DNA of 64,000 nucleotides from Caballeronia peredens (lineage in GTDB: Bacteria; Pseudomonadota; Gammaproteobacteria; Burkholderiales; Burkholderiaceae): positions 23,639 through 87,638 of the forward strand of contig FCOH02000024.1 in the NCBI GenBank assembly GCA_001544595.2. Direction: 5' to 3'. The notes beneath the pieces were generated by a model. It was not told the DNA's origin and searched no databases. It was given only the letters and a program-made list of their open reading frames with translations. A program made the translations under genes and the position numbers. This document shows positions 34,793 through 43,727 of the stretch, piece by piece (positions within the stretch are counted from its first letter, which is position 1; each line of letters begins with the position of its first letter).

Positions 34793-35215
34793 ACAGACTC
34801 AGAACGAGAATCCGGAATGCAGATTTGAGGTTTCGCGATTTCGATTCTATCCGCATGAAACCGTTCGATCACGCTGTGGCTATGTCATTTCGTTAAACCG
34901 CGCTTGCCGCTTTGCTAGGCGCGGTTCTTTCGCGCCTCGCTGGTTCCCGCTGCGCTTCTAAAATCTCGAACAGCGCGTGCGATGTCGTAAGCGTCAGTCT
35001 GAAACGAGAAGATATCAGCGCGTCTTCGCCCGACAATGAAACCAGTCAGGGAACGAACTCCACTGTAATCAAAGCAGCGGGAAAGCATTTCATCGTTTCT
35101 TTGAAGCGAAGGGATCGGCAGTCGCACAGCGAACTGCTTCACACTCCGTGAGGATCCGCTTAGCACAAGACCACGTACGGTACGAAAGCCACTATCCGCA
35201 CAAAAGCAGACCCGA
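34793..35215. other. 423-bp intergenic region, AT-richer, with one hairpin
   Basis: No convincing gene is seen between the Lrp regulator and the porin. AACCGCGC (34896-34903) and GCGCGGTT (34919-34926) form an 8-bp stem with a 15-nt loop followed by CTTT, a weak terminator candidate for the Lrp gene. The rest is lower in GC than the flanks and probably carries the porin promoter and a long leader. Confidence 0.4.
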
Positions 35216-36385
35216 ATGCGACCTAAGTCTTCTCATCTCAAGGCCCTGATATGGGTGCCTGTTGTCTTGTCTTCCGGTGCCGGCTGGGCTCAATCGAGCG
35301 TTACGCTGTATGGTTTCCTTGATGAAGGCCTGAACTTCACAAGTAACGTGCATGGGAATTCGGCGCTGACGCTCTCGAGCGGCAACATTGCCGGCAGTCG
35401 GTTTGGCATCAAGGGTAGTGAAGACGTGGGAAGCGGTTATCGGGTGATCTTCCAGTTGGAAAACGGCTTCGACCTAAATAGCGGAATGCTTGCACAGCGA
35501 TCGAGGATGTTCGGTCGACAAGCGTTTGTCGGAGTGCAATCGGATCGATACGGCCAGATCACTTTCGGACGACAATACGACCCTAGCGTCGATGCCTTGG
35601 GTGCAGCCAGTCTGACAGGGACGCTCAAGTGGGCGGGCGACATCGCAACTCACCCGTTCGATAACGACAATGCGGATTGGAGTTTTCGAGTAAACAACGC
35701 CGTCAAATACGTGACGCCGAGTTACCGCGGTCTCACTGCCGAAGCCATGTATGCTTTCGCGAACGAGGCAGAAGGCTTCGCCCGCAACCGGTTGTGGGGC
35801 GCGACGCTGAATTATCATGCGGGAAACGTGACTGCGGCGGTCTCATACCTGAAGATGAACATGCCCGGCGCGTCGACATCCGGCGCGATATCCACCGGAG
35901 AGCTGTTTGCAGGTGCTTCCCAGCAGAATATCGTGACCTCATTTAACTATCGCTTCACGAATGTTGCGGTCGGCGCGGTCTGGTCACATGTCGAGGTGTC
36001 GGAACCGACTAGTAACGTCTGGGTGGAGAACAGCAAGCTTCCAAGTGGAAGGAGCTGGGACTCATGGAAATTCAACAACGTTGAAATAAACGCTCAGTAC
36101 TACTTTACAGCGAGGTTTTGGCTCTCCGCAGCATACACTTTTACGATTGCGCATCTGTCTGCGGGAAACGAGAGCTATGTCCCGAAATGGCATCAGTTGG
36201 GATTAATGCTTGATTACGATATCAGTAAGCGCACGTCGATTTATGCGCAAGCGGCGTTTCAGCATGTCGTCAGCGCACATACCGGAACAAGTTTCGACAA
36301 CGCTCGCATCGTCGATGCATCGTCCGGGCCAGCATCCGGCGTTAACCAGGCAGTGTATCGCCTGGGTATCATGCACACTTTCTGA
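35216..36385 (+). CDS. Gram-negative porin (beta-proteobacterial type)
   Basis: This is a 389-residue outer-membrane trimeric porin. A signal peptide ends at GAGWAQ, followed by the hallmark SSVTLYGFLDEGLNFTSN. FGRQAFVGVQSDRYGQITFGRQYD follows, and the C-terminus is LGIMHTF with the required terminal Phe. It forms a general or substrate-linked diffusion channel. Base composition is clearly lower in GC than most neighbours. It stands between the polyamine locus and the formate dehydrogenase locus and could serve either. Confidence 0.93.
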   Translation: MRPKSSHLKALIWVPVVLSSGAGWAQSSVTLYGFLDEGLNFTSNVHGNSALTLSSGNIAGSRFGIKGSEDVGSGYRVIFQLENGFDLNSGMLAQRSRMFGRQAFVGVQSDRYGQITFGRQYDPSVDALGAASLTGTLKWAGDIATHPFDNDNADWSFRVNNAVKYVTPSYRGLTAEAMYAFANEAEGFARNRLWGATLNYHAGNVTAAVSYLKMNMPGASTSGAISTGELFAGASQQNIVTSFNYRFTNVAVGAVWSHVEVSEPTSNVWVENSKLPSGRSWDSWKFNNVEINAQYYFTARFWLSAAYTFTIAHLSAGNESYVPKWHQLGLMLDYDISKRTSIYAQAAFQHVVSAHTGTSFDNARIVDASSGPASGVNQAVYRLGIMHTF

Positions 36386-36399
36386 GCCGCCTCGGCGAA

Positions 36400-36912
36400 T
36401 CATCGCGCCTTATGCGGCCATGTGCCACGTTTGACGACTGACCAGTACAACCAGCCGATCAACACCAGCGCCACGGCCCCGAACATCGTCGGCAGTGCCA
36501 GAAAAGACCAGCCTGGCAGCGCCGCGAAAATGATGACCGGATTGCTCCCGGCCGGTGGATGTACGGTCCGCGTGAGCATCATGAGCATCAATGCGGACGC
36601 TGCGGCAACCGCCATGGACACATATCCCGGACCCAACACCTGCAAACAGAGCAAACCCGTCAATGACGTCAGGACATGCCCGCCAATAATGTTTCGCGGT
36701 TGTGAGAACGGGCTGGAGGGAAACCCAAACAACAGCACACAGGTGGCCCCGAACGAACCGAGAATCCAGGGTTCCGAGGTCTCTTGTGCCAGCATGCCAA
36801 CGAAGGCCAATCCGACGAACGCACCCACGCCCGCAAGCAAAACGCTGCGAGTGTGAGCGCGCCTCGTCGAGGCCCCGTTGGCGCCGGTTGAAGCGGCGGA
36901 CGGGGTCGTCAT
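36400..36912 (-). CDS. HPP-family integral membrane protein
   Basis: This 170-residue protein has four to five membrane segments and the family signature RTVHPPAGSNPVI. Relatives in cyanobacteria and plants are nitrite transporters of the plastid/cell membrane; other HPP proteins are uncharacterised. It starts 5 bp after the formate dehydrogenase stop on the same strand, so the two are co-transcribed. It may move formate, nitrite or another small anion. Confidence 0.88.
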   Translation of the reverse strand: MTTPSAASTGANGASTRRAHTRSVLLAGVGAFVGLAFVGMLAQETSEPWILGSFGATCVLLFGFPSSPFSQPRNIIGGHVLTSLTGLLCLQVLGPGYVSMAVAAASALMLMMLTRTVHPPAGSNPVIIFAALPGWSFLALPTMFGAVALVLIGWLYWSVVKRGTWPHKAR

Positions 36913-36917
36913 GAATG

Positions 36918-38117
36918 TCAGGCCTTCTTGAAGCGCGCCGCTTCTTCGGAGCCCTTCGTTGCGTTGCCCGCGCTATAAGAGTGCGCGCCCACACCTGCAA
37001 GCTTTCCGCCCTGGACGATCAGGTATTCATCGCGGATCGGGCGACCGTCGAAGTAGCACTCGAGGATTTCGCGCGTTCCTGCCGCGTATCGGGCCTGTGC
37101 CGAGAGGCTGGTTCCGGAGATGTGAGGCGTCATCCCCTGGTGCGGCATGCTGCGCCACGGATGATCGGCCGGTGCGGGCTGAGGGAACCACACGTCGCCG
37201 CCGTAGCCCGCCAGCTGGCCGCTCTCGAGGGCGTCCACAATCGCGTCACGGTCGCACAGCTTGCCGCGCGCGGTATTGATCAGGTAAGCGCCTCGCTTGA
37301 AGTTCTTCAACGTGTCGGCATTGATCATGTGCTCCGTCTCCGGATGCAGCGGGCAGTTCAACGTCACCACATCACATGCACGCGTCAGACTTTCGAGACT
37401 CGTGTGATAGGTGAGATTGAGTTCCTTTTCGACCGATTCCGGCAGACGATGACGATCCAGGTAGTGCAGCTTCATATCGAACGGCTTGAGCAGTCGTAAT
37501 ACGCGCAGACCGATCCGGCCGGCAGCGACGGTGCCGACATGCATCCCTTCGACGTCATACGAGCGCTCGACGCAGTCGGCAATATTCCAGCCGCCCTGGT
37601 TGGCCCAGTTGTGCGACGGAATATAGTTGCGCACGAGCGCGAGCGTCGTCATCACGACGTGCTCGGCTACGCTATTGCTGTTGCAATACGTGACTTCCGC
37701 CACGGTGATGCCGCGGTCCATTGCCGCCTGCAGATCGGTGTGGTCCGAACCGATCCCGGCCGTGACGATCATCTTGAGCTTCGGCGCTTTCGCGATGCGT
37801 TCGGCTGTCATGTAGGCTGGCCAGAACGGCTGCGAAATCACGATCTCGGCGTCGTGCAGTTCGCGGTCGAGGACGCTGTCTGCGCCGTCCTTGCTGGAAG
37901 TCACGACCAACTGATGATCCTTTGACTCGAGATACTTCCGAAGACCCAGTTCGCCGGAGACACAACCCAGCAAATGTCCGGGCGTGAAATCGATTGCCTT
38001 GGGCGTCGGGGTGGTTTGTCCGTCGGGATAGCGCGTGATTTCCGGAAGGCTGTCGCGAGCGTACGCCTTGGGCATACCGTTGACCGGATCGTCGTACAGC
38101 ACGCAGATAATTTTCGC
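36918..38117 (-). CDS. fdh: NAD-dependent formate dehydrogenase (single subunit)
   Basis: This 399-residue D-2-hydroxyacid dehydrogenase-type enzyme is near-identical in length to the Pseudomonas sp. 101 enzyme (about 400). It oxidises formate to CO2 with NAD+. Diagnostic segments are FTPGHLLGCVSGELGLRKYL, VISQPFWPAYMTAERI, TYCNSNSVAEHVVM, and GTVAAGRIGLRVLRLLKPFD (NAD site). Catalytic Arg and His lie in NTARGKLCDRDAI and MTPHISGTSLSAQARYA. The GTG at 38117 was chosen for the GGAG spacing and family N-terminus (MAKIICVLYDDP). It precedes the HPP gene. Confidence 0.95.
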   Translation of the reverse strand, partial: AKIICVLYDDPVNGMPKAYARDSLPEITRYPDGQTTPTPKAIDFTPGHLLGCVSGELGLRKYLESKDHQLVVTSSKDGADSVLDRELHDAEIVISQPFWPAYMTAERIAKAPKLKMIVTAGIGSDHTDLQAAMDRGITVAEVTYCNSNSVAEHVVMTTLALVRNYIPSHNWANQGGWNIADCVERSYDVEGMHVGTVAAGRIGLRVLRLLKPFDMKLHYLDRHRLPESVEKELNLTYHTSLESLTRACDVVTLNCPLHPETEHMINADTLKNFKRGAYLINTARGKLCDRDAIVDALESGQLAGYGGDVWFPQPAPADHPWRSMPHQGMTPHISGTSLSAQARYAAGTREILECYFDGRPIRDEYLIVQGGKLAGVGAHSYSAGNATKGSEEAARFKKA

Positions 38118-38402
38118 CACGATTTTTGTCTCCACTCTGATAGTCGGTTATCCCGGGGCCGTTGGCGCCGCCGGCTCTTCGATCGCGCTGCCTGCAACGG
38201 ATCGACGGACAGAGTGTTGACGAGAAAGCCGATAGCGATCCAATCGTTTCGCCGTATGGTTTGATAAGTGCGGCTTATGACGGATCACCCTGCCTGGACC
38301 GGTCCGTCCGACCGGTGAGGGCAAAATCGCACCATCTTCACGGTATCTACTACTAGATAGATGATCGGCCCATATATTCATTTGGACGCCCGAACGCGTT
38401 AT
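38118..38402. other. Divergent promoter region of formate dehydrogenase and M24-like gene
   Basis: This roughly 285-bp gap carries no convincing gene. It must hold both divergent promoters. The M24-proximal part is AT-rich, and an inverted repeat follows at 38403-38426. I see no terminator. Confidence 0.45.
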
Positions 38403-38426
38403 CGTTATATTGAGCGATATATAACG
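38403..38426. promoter_or_regulatory. Inverted repeat upstream of the M24-like gene
   Basis: CGTTATAT (38403-38410) and ATATAACG (38419-38426) are perfect inverted arms around an 8-bp spacer, ending 9 bp before the M24-like ATG. It is a candidate operator for the nearby LysR regulator, or an mRNA hairpin occluding the ribosome-binding site. Confidence 0.5.
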
Positions 38427-38435
38427 AGGGCGAGA

Positions 38436-39092
38436 ATGAGCATCAACCAGCAGCGGGTCGGTGACAGCTTCGTGGTCGATTCAATGAAGCTCGCGCGCGA
38501 CAGGACATGGGACGTCGTCAACCAGGTGAGTTCGCTGGTGCGTCCAGGCATGCTCGAATCGGAGGCGACAGCGGAATGCAAGCGCGCCATGACCGCGCTC
38601 GGCATGGAGCGGATCTGGCATCCGTCGCTTGTGCGATTCGGAGCAAACACCTTCAAGACGTTCAAGGAGCGTTCAGAGGGAGACCCGCGCCTGGCCGAGA
38701 ACGACATCTTCTTCATCGATCTGGGGATCGTCTGGAAAGGCCACGAAGGCGATGCCGGTGCGACCTTTGTCGTCGGCGACGATCCCGACATAATTGCCTG
38801 CGCCGTGGCTGCTCAGCGTCTTTTCGATGAAGTCGAGGCGCACTGGCGCAAGACAAGAACCACCGGCGTTTCGCTCTACGACTTCGCGGCGCAGCGTGCG
38901 AACGAACTGGGCTGGCGCCTGAATCTCGACATCAAGGGCCATCGCGTGAGCGATTTTCCGCATGCGGTCTACAAAGCCGGCACACTCGGCGATTTCGACG
39001 CGTGTCCGGATGTCGGGCTGTGGATACTCGAGATTCAGATAGCGCACCCGACGCGGCCGTTCGGCGCCTTCTACGAAGACTTGCTTATCTGA
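38436..39092 (+). CDS. M24-family (Xaa-Pro peptidase-like) protein
   Basis: This 218-residue protein covers the pita-bread metallopeptidase fold only. Probable metal ligands are two Asp in FIDLGIVWKGHEGDAGATFV, His in GHRVSDFPHAVYK, and Glu in WILEIQIAHP and AFYEDLLI. M24 peptidases cut N-terminal peptides, but family members also include creatinase-type hydrolases. The start at 38436 has CGAGGGCGAG upstream. It diverges from formate dehydrogenase and precedes a LysR gene by 26 bp. Confidence 0.82.
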   Translation: MSINQQRVGDSFVVDSMKLARDRTWDVVNQVSSLVRPGMLESEATAECKRAMTALGMERIWHPSLVRFGANTFKTFKERSEGDPRLAENDIFFIDLGIVWKGHEGDAGATFVVGDDPDIIACAVAAQRLFDEVEAHWRKTRTTGVSLYDFAAQRANELGWRLNLDIKGHRVSDFPHAVYKAGTLGDFDACPDVGLWILEIQIAHPTRPFGAFYEDLLI

Positions 39093-39118
39093 CCGTCCAA
39101 AAGCCCGACGCGCGCCGC

Positions 39119-40060
39119 ATGTTCATCCGACAACTGAAGTATCTCGTTACGCTCGCAACCGAGCAGCATTTCGCTAAGGCGGCCGAGTTGTGCAATGTCT
39201 CGCAGCCGGCTTTGTCGTCCGCGATCCGCAGTCTCGAATCTGAACTCGGCCTTGTGATCGTGAAGCGCGGCCGTCGCTTCATTGGCTTCACGGAGGAGGG
39301 TGAGCGCGTGCTCGGTTGGGCACGTCAGACACTTGCTGCGCTCGAGCACATGCGCCAGGACGCTTCCGCCTCTCAGGTACGGCTTACGGGCACGCTGCGC
39401 TTCGGTGTCATCCCGACGACCATGCCGATCATCGGCTTGCTGCTCGGCGCGTGCCGTGCAAACCACGACGCGATCCACTACACGGTGCGATCGCTGAGTT
39501 CGGATGCGATCCTGCGGCAACTGGACGACTACGAGATCGATATCGGCTTCACTTATCTCGACAAGCGCGTGCAGGCGGGCTTCGAAGTCTTGCCGCTTTA
39601 TCGCGAGCGCTATTTCCTGTTGTCGCCAGCCGGCGCTGGAGCCGACACGCCCGCCGGCGCAGGCCTACGCGCGGCACGCTGGTCCGAGTTGGGTACGCTG
39701 CCATTTTGCCTGCTCAGCACGGCGATGCAGAACCGTCAGGTGATCAGCGCGGCGTTTCGACGGGCAGGTGTCCAGCCGACGGTCGTGCTCGAGACCGACT
39801 CGTTGCTCGCCCTGCACTCCAACGTGCAGCATGCCGGACTGCACAGCATCCTGCCGCATAGCTTGCTCAGCGTGCTCGACGCCCGCACGAGCAAAGCGCG
39901 CGTCGTTCCGCTCGAACCCGAACTGACCCGTGAAATCGGCTTCATCGCGCGTCGCGCGCCGACGATGCCGCCGCTGATTTCGGCGATGTGGAGCGCTGCC
40001 ACCGAACTCGATCTGCAGCAGCGCTTCGACGCGCTATTGCCGAACGCCGGTCGAGCCTGA
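39119..40060 (+). CDS. LysR-family transcriptional regulator
   Basis: This 313-residue LysR regulator has its HTH at residues 3-60 (TEQHFAKAAELCNVSQPALS) and an effector domain resembling the formate-dehydrogenase/CO2-type group. The ATG at 39119 lies 26 bp after the M24 stop, so the two may be one transcript. It probably governs the divergent formate dehydrogenase/HPP operon. Confidence 0.9.
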   Translation: MFIRQLKYLVTLATEQHFAKAAELCNVSQPALSSAIRSLESELGLVIVKRGRRFIGFTEEGERVLGWARQTLAALEHMRQDASASQVRLTGTLRFGVIPTTMPIIGLLLGACRANHDAIHYTVRSLSSDAILRQLDDYEIDIGFTYLDKRVQAGFEVLPLYRERYFLLSPAGAGADTPAGAGLRAARWSELGTLPFCLLSTAMQNRQVISAAFRRAGVQPTVVLETDSLLALHSNVQHAGLHSILPHSLLSVLDARTSKARVVPLEPELTREIGFIARRAPTMPPLISAMWSAATELDLQQRFDALLPNAGRA

Positions 40061-40157
40061 TCGGGCACGAAGAGCGGCGTATTCGCGATCAACGCGACGG
40101 CGCGTGTTGCGACTTGCTCGCTCGTCGATTGCCATCCCGAGATCTCGACGAAAGAAC

Positions 40158-40185
40158 CAAAAAAAACGGGCCCCGAAGGGCCCGG
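40158..40185 (-). terminator. Rho-independent terminator for the MHS transporter
   Basis: On the minus strand CGGGCCC-TTCG-GGGCCCG (7-bp stem, 40184-40167) is followed by eight T residues (40166-40159). It lies 25 bp after the transporter stop codon. Read in the other direction it has no T run, so it serves the minus strand. Confidence 0.85.
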
Positions 40186-40209
40186 CAAATCACTCCAACA
40201 CGGTCGATC

Positions 40210-41616
40210 TCATGCATGCGCCTTGGCGACTTTTTCCACAGCCATGGAATCGGCGCGCAGGCGTTCGTACTCCTGCTCGCTCATCGGCACTGCGTCCTTC
40301 TTGCCCAGATCGTTCAGGCGGATGCGATACGTCTCACGCGCCGAGTAGGCCGCGATCGCCGCGATAATCGTCACGCCGAAGGCAATGGCGCCGACCGTCA
40401 GCGGGATGTTGTTCGATCCCGGGGGCGCGACCGCTGCGAACAGGGCGGGCAGGAGCGCGGTGATCGTCGTGCCGATGTTCTGCGCAATCGCCATCGCCGA
40501 AACACGCGAGCGGGTCGGGAACAGTTCCGGATAGAAGCTCGGGAAAATCGCGTTATAGCCTTGATACACGACGCCCCACATCAGCAGCGACATCAGGAAC
40601 GCGAGCGGAACGCTGTGGATGCTGATCGCATAGAGATACGCGAAGGCCAGCACCCCCGAGATCAGCGAGCCGCCGATCATCATCGGGCGACGGCCGATCT
40701 TGTCCGACAGATTGCCGACGAACGGAATGACCAGCACCGCGACGATGTTGCCGACCACCGGAATCCACAAGTACACGCTCTTGTGAAAGCCGATGCCATA
40801 CGAAGACTGCACCGCATACGCCGCACCGAAGATTGTCGCGACGACGGGAATCACGTTCATCAGCGCCATGCAGACGACGCGGATCATGTCGGGCGTGCTG
40901 TTGGCGAACGCTTCCTTGATCGGCGACTTCGGCAGATCGCCGTGCGACTCTTCCGACGTGAACGCCGGCGTTTCATGCACTTCCTTTCGGATGATGTAGC
41001 CCGCGACCAGCACGAAGGCCGACAGCAGGAACGGCACGCGCCAGCCCCACGAATTGAACATGTCTTCCGGCATGAACGTGGCGAGCGGCAGGAACACGGC
41101 GGCCGCGAGAATCTGGCCGGCCTGCACGCCCTGCAGCGTGAAGCTCGCGTAATAGCCGCGGCGTCCGAACGGTGCGTGCTCGAGAATCATCGAGCTCGCG
41201 CCGGAGATTTCACCGGCCACCGCGAAGCCCTGCACCAGACGCAGCACGACGAGCAGCGCGGGAGCGAGCATGCCGACACTGTGATACGTCGGCAGCAGAC
41301 CGACCGCCATCGTCGAGAAGCCCATCAGGAACATGCAGATCAGCAGCACGTTCTTGCGGCCGTGCGTGTCGCCCAGATGGCCGAGTACGAATGCGCCGAT
41401 CGGACGCGCGACGTAGCCCACGCCGTAGGTCGCGAGCGACGCGATGATTGCCACTTTCGGATTGCCCGACGGGAAGAACAACTGCGGAAAAATGAGTGCC
41501 GCCGCCTGTGCGTAGATGAAGAAGTCGTAATACTCCAGCGCCGAGCCGATCCAGCCGCTCGCGGTCGCCTTCTTCGCCTGGCGGCCGCCGTGCGCGTCTT
41601 CCTTGAGGCTAGCCAT
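40210..41616 (-). CDS. MFS transporter, MHS subfamily
   Basis: This 468-residue 12-segment transporter has MHS signatures: SALEYYDFFIYAQAAALIFP, GHLGDTHGRKNVLLICMFLM, LVQGFAVAGEISGASSMILE. Related proteins carry shikimate, dicarboxylates or aromatic-acid catabolites. The ATG at 41616 follows GTTCGGAGAC. The divergent IclR gene and repeated CGATAATCG motifs in the 268-bp gap suggest induction by its own substrate. Confidence 0.9.
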   Translation of the reverse strand: MASLKEDAHGGRQAKKATASGWIGSALEYYDFFIYAQAAALIFPQLFFPSGNPKVAIIASLATYGVGYVARPIGAFVLGHLGDTHGRKNVLLICMFLMGFSTMAVGLLPTYHSVGMLAPALLVVLRLVQGFAVAGEISGASSMILEHAPFGRRGYYASFTLQGVQAGQILAAAVFLPLATFMPEDMFNSWGWRVPFLLSAFVLVAGYIIRKEVHETPAFTSEESHGDLPKSPIKEAFANSTPDMIRVVCMALMNVIPVVATIFGAAYAVQSSYGIGFHKSVYLWIPVVGNIVAVLVIPFVGNLSDKIGRRPMMIGGSLISGVLAFAYLYAISIHSVPLAFLMSLLMWGVVYQGYNAIFPSFYPELFPTRSRVSAMAIAQNIGTTITALLPALFAAVAPPGSNNIPLTVGAIAFGVTIIAAIAAYSARETYRIRLNDLGKKDAVPMSEQEYERLRADSMAVEKVAKAHA

Positions 41617-41770
41617 AGAGATGTCTCCGAACAATGGGTTTATGAGTTGAACCTTGGAACCTGATCGAGCGGCGGACGATTCGGATCACCGGAAATACGC
41701 GTCGCTCTGAGAGTGATTGGAGAATAAGAGCGCAACCCCTTTCGATCAATGTTCTGTGACAAATTTTGCG

Positions 41771-41800
41771 CGATAATCGCACGCGTGTGTCCGATAATCG
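41771..41800. promoter_or_regulatory. Direct repeats, probable IclR operator
   Basis: CGATAATCG, itself palindromic, occurs at 41771-41779 and 41792-41800, a pitch of 21 bp (two helical turns). It sits in the gap between the divergent MHS transporter and IclR genes. Confidence 0.6.
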
Positions 41801-41884
41801 ATCACTTTGGGGGTTAGCACTAGCAAATGGATACGATGAGCCGCCGAAACAGCCGTCGATCCATAACTAAACAGGCACATCAGC

Positions 41885-42652
41885 ATGACTAAACCTGCAC
41901 TCGACAAGCGCGACTGGATTGCCGGGCTAGAGAAGGGGCTGGCGATCCTCGAGGCCTTCGACGATCAGCACGCGCGCATGACGCCGACGCAGGCCGCGAC
42001 GCGCACCGGCCTCACGCGCACGGCCGCACGCCGCTATTTGCTGACGCTCGCGCATCTCGGCTACGTCCAGACCGACGGCAAGCTGTTCAACCTGACGCCG
42101 CGCGTGCTGCGCATGGGCTGGTCGTATTTCGAATCGGCGCGCCTGCCGCGCATCGTGCAGCCTTACCTTCAGCAACTGAGCGCGGTGATTCACGAGTCGG
42201 TGTATGTGAGCGTGCTCGATGACTGGGATCTCGTCATCATCGCGCGCAACGGCTCCACGCGCGTGATGACGACCGGTTTCGTGCTCGGCGCGCGCGTGCC
42301 GGCCGCGCTGATGTCGGGCGGTATCGCGATGCTCGCGTACAAGGATGAGACTTCCGTGCGCGAATGGCTCGATGCGACCGAGTTCAAGCCCTTCACGCCG
42401 CTCACAATCACCAACAAGGAAAGGCTCTACGAGAAGATTCGCCAGGCGCGCGTGGACGGCTACGTCGCCATTGAGCAGCAGTTGCAGATGGGCGTGCGCG
42501 GCGTCGCGGTGCCGATCAAGAACCGGCATGGCGCGGTGGTGGCGGCGTTGTCGGCGAACATGCCGATCGGAAAAGAGACGGACGAGGCTGCGCTCGTCCG
42601 CGTGTTGCAGCCGTTGCAGGAAACGGCGCTGTCGATGTTGAACGTGATCTAG
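41885..42652 (+). CDS. IclR-family regulator, PcaR/PobR-like
   Basis: This 255-residue regulator has the IclR HTH (about 12-72: GLEKGLAILEAFDDQHARMT, TRTGLTRTAARRYLLTLAHL) and effector domain (SVLDDWDLVIIARNGSTRVM, GVRGVAVPIKNRHGAVVAAL). This is the group controlling protocatechuate and p-hydroxybenzoate catabolism. No pca or pob enzymes are in the window, so its effector is inferred only. It is divergent from the MHS transporter. Confidence 0.9.
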   Translation: MTKPALDKRDWIAGLEKGLAILEAFDDQHARMTPTQAATRTGLTRTAARRYLLTLAHLGYVQTDGKLFNLTPRVLRMGWSYFESARLPRIVQPYLQQLSAVIHESVYVSVLDDWDLVIIARNGSTRVMTTGFVLGARVPAALMSGGIAMLAYKDETSVREWLDATEFKPFTPLTITNKERLYEKIRQARVDGYVAIEQQLQMGVRGVAVPIKNRHGAVVAALSANMPIGKETDEAALVRVLQPLQETALSMLNVI

Positions 42653-42665
42653 CGTCCGCCGCGAC

Positions 42666-43199
42666 TCATCTCGCCGACCAGAACGCGCGCTGCACACGCA
42701 GCACTTCGTCCTCGACTTCCGCGATGGGGCCGATCAGTTCGACCCGCTTCTGGCAATGATCGAAGACATAGCGCGAGGAGACGCTCATCGTCGGATTCTC
42801 GACGTGATTGCCGGTGGCTTCGAGCAGGCGTTCTTCGGTCAGTCCGTACACGACGCGTCCGATGTTGGCCCAGTACGCCGTGCCCGCGCACATGCAGCAC
42901 GGCTCGACCGACGTATAGAGCGTGCAGCCCCACAGATACTCCGGCGTGAAATTGAGCGCCGCGACGCGCGCGAGAACCGACTCGGCATGATTCACGGTGT
43001 CGACGTTGCCTTGCTCCATCAGCACGGTCTCCTGATCCGGTCCGACGAGAATCGCGCCGAACGGATGATGACCCAGCAGCGTTGCACGCTCGGCGACGGC
43101 GCTCGCGTGCCGCAGATGCCGCACGATCTGCTCTTGCGAGGGCGTGAGACCCTGGGGCGGAAGATCGTCGCGTCGGGTGGCAGGCGCGGTGATGGGCAT
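42666..43199 (-). CDS. Nucleoside/cytidine deaminase-like protein
   Basis: This is a 177-residue zinc deaminase. The catalytic HAE is in TVNHAESVLA and the zinc cysteines in VEPCCMCAGTAYWA, as in guanine, tRNA-adenosine and cytosine deaminases. The extended C-terminus is shared by a guanine-deaminase-like branch. AAGGAG precedes the ATG at 43199; a longer in-frame reading upstream contains a low-complexity Pro/Ala tract and was rejected. Substrate not determined. Confidence 0.85.
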   Translation of the reverse strand: MPITAPATRRDDLPPQGLTPSQEQIVRHLRHASAVAERATLLGHHPFGAILVGPDQETVLMEQGNVDTVNHAESVLARVAALNFTPEYLWGCTLYTSVEPCCMCAGTAYWANIGRVVYGLTEERLLEATGNHVENPTMSVSSRYVFDHCQKRVELIGPIAEVEDEVLRVQRAFWSAR

Positions 43200-43298
43200 G
43201 TGGGCGTCTCCTTGATGTCGATATCGATGTTCGAGCGGGCAGCATAGCGCGGCAAAAAGCCAGGCGATTACGCATGCGGCGATAGCGGGGATAAGCGC

Positions 43299-43402
43299 AA
43301 GGTGAGGGTTTTCGGGAGAAGGCGCTGGCCGAGGGGCTACGGCCACGTCCGGCGGGGCCTGGCGGCTTCCGTGAGCAGCCCAAAGGTGAGCGTTTTCGGG
43401 AG
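43299..43402 (+). repeat. Short direct repeat upstream of the toxin-antitoxin module
   Basis: AAGGTGAGGGTTTTCGGGAG (43299-43318) recurs as AAGGTGAGCGTTTTCGGGAG (43383-43402) with one mismatch and 84-bp pitch. It lies between the deaminase and the toxin-antitoxin operator. Its role is unknown. Confidence 0.6.
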
Positions 43403-43419
43403 GAAAGATCGATGCTAAG

Positions 43420-43441
43420 TTGTATCGCAATTGCGATACAA
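43420..43441. promoter_or_regulatory. 22-bp perfect palindrome, toxin-antitoxin operator
   Basis: TTGTATCGCAA joins TTGCGATACAA without a spacer, giving a perfect 22-bp palindrome. It ends 9 bp before the antitoxin ATG at 43451, an ideal site for autorepression by the antitoxin or complex. Confidence 0.75.
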
Positions 43442-43450
43442 GAAACGATC

Positions 43451-43727
43451 ATGAAATCAGCGACCATTCCCGCGCTCAGAGTAGAACCCGAACTGCGCGA
43501 GGCCGTCGAAGGCGTGCTCGAGGAAAACGAAACGTTCTCTTCGTTCATGGAAACCGCGCTGCGCGCAGGCGTGGCACGGCGACAACTTCAGCGCGAGTTC
43601 ATTGCGCGCTTCCTCGCGGCGCGCGAGGAAGCGCGACGCACTGGCGCGTTTTTTCGATGAAGACGACGTGCATGCCGAGCTTCAGGCCATGTTGAAAGCC
43701 GCAAAGGATGAGCGGGAGCGTCGTTGA
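43451..43727 (+). pseudogene. RHH-type antitoxin gene with frameshift
   Basis: The frame from ATG 43451 reads a ribbon-helix-helix-like antitoxin (MKSATIPALRVEPELREAVE, then FSSFMETALRAGVARRQLQR) and stops at 43660 after 69 residues. If one T of the TTTTTT run at 43649-43654 is removed, reading continues as AFFDEDDVHAELQAMLKAAK to a TGA at 43725-43727. That TGA overlaps the toxin start (TTGA), the usual layout of such operons. The antitoxin therefore lost its C-terminal toxin-binding part by a one-base expansion, or the run is a sequencing error. Confidence 0.8.
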
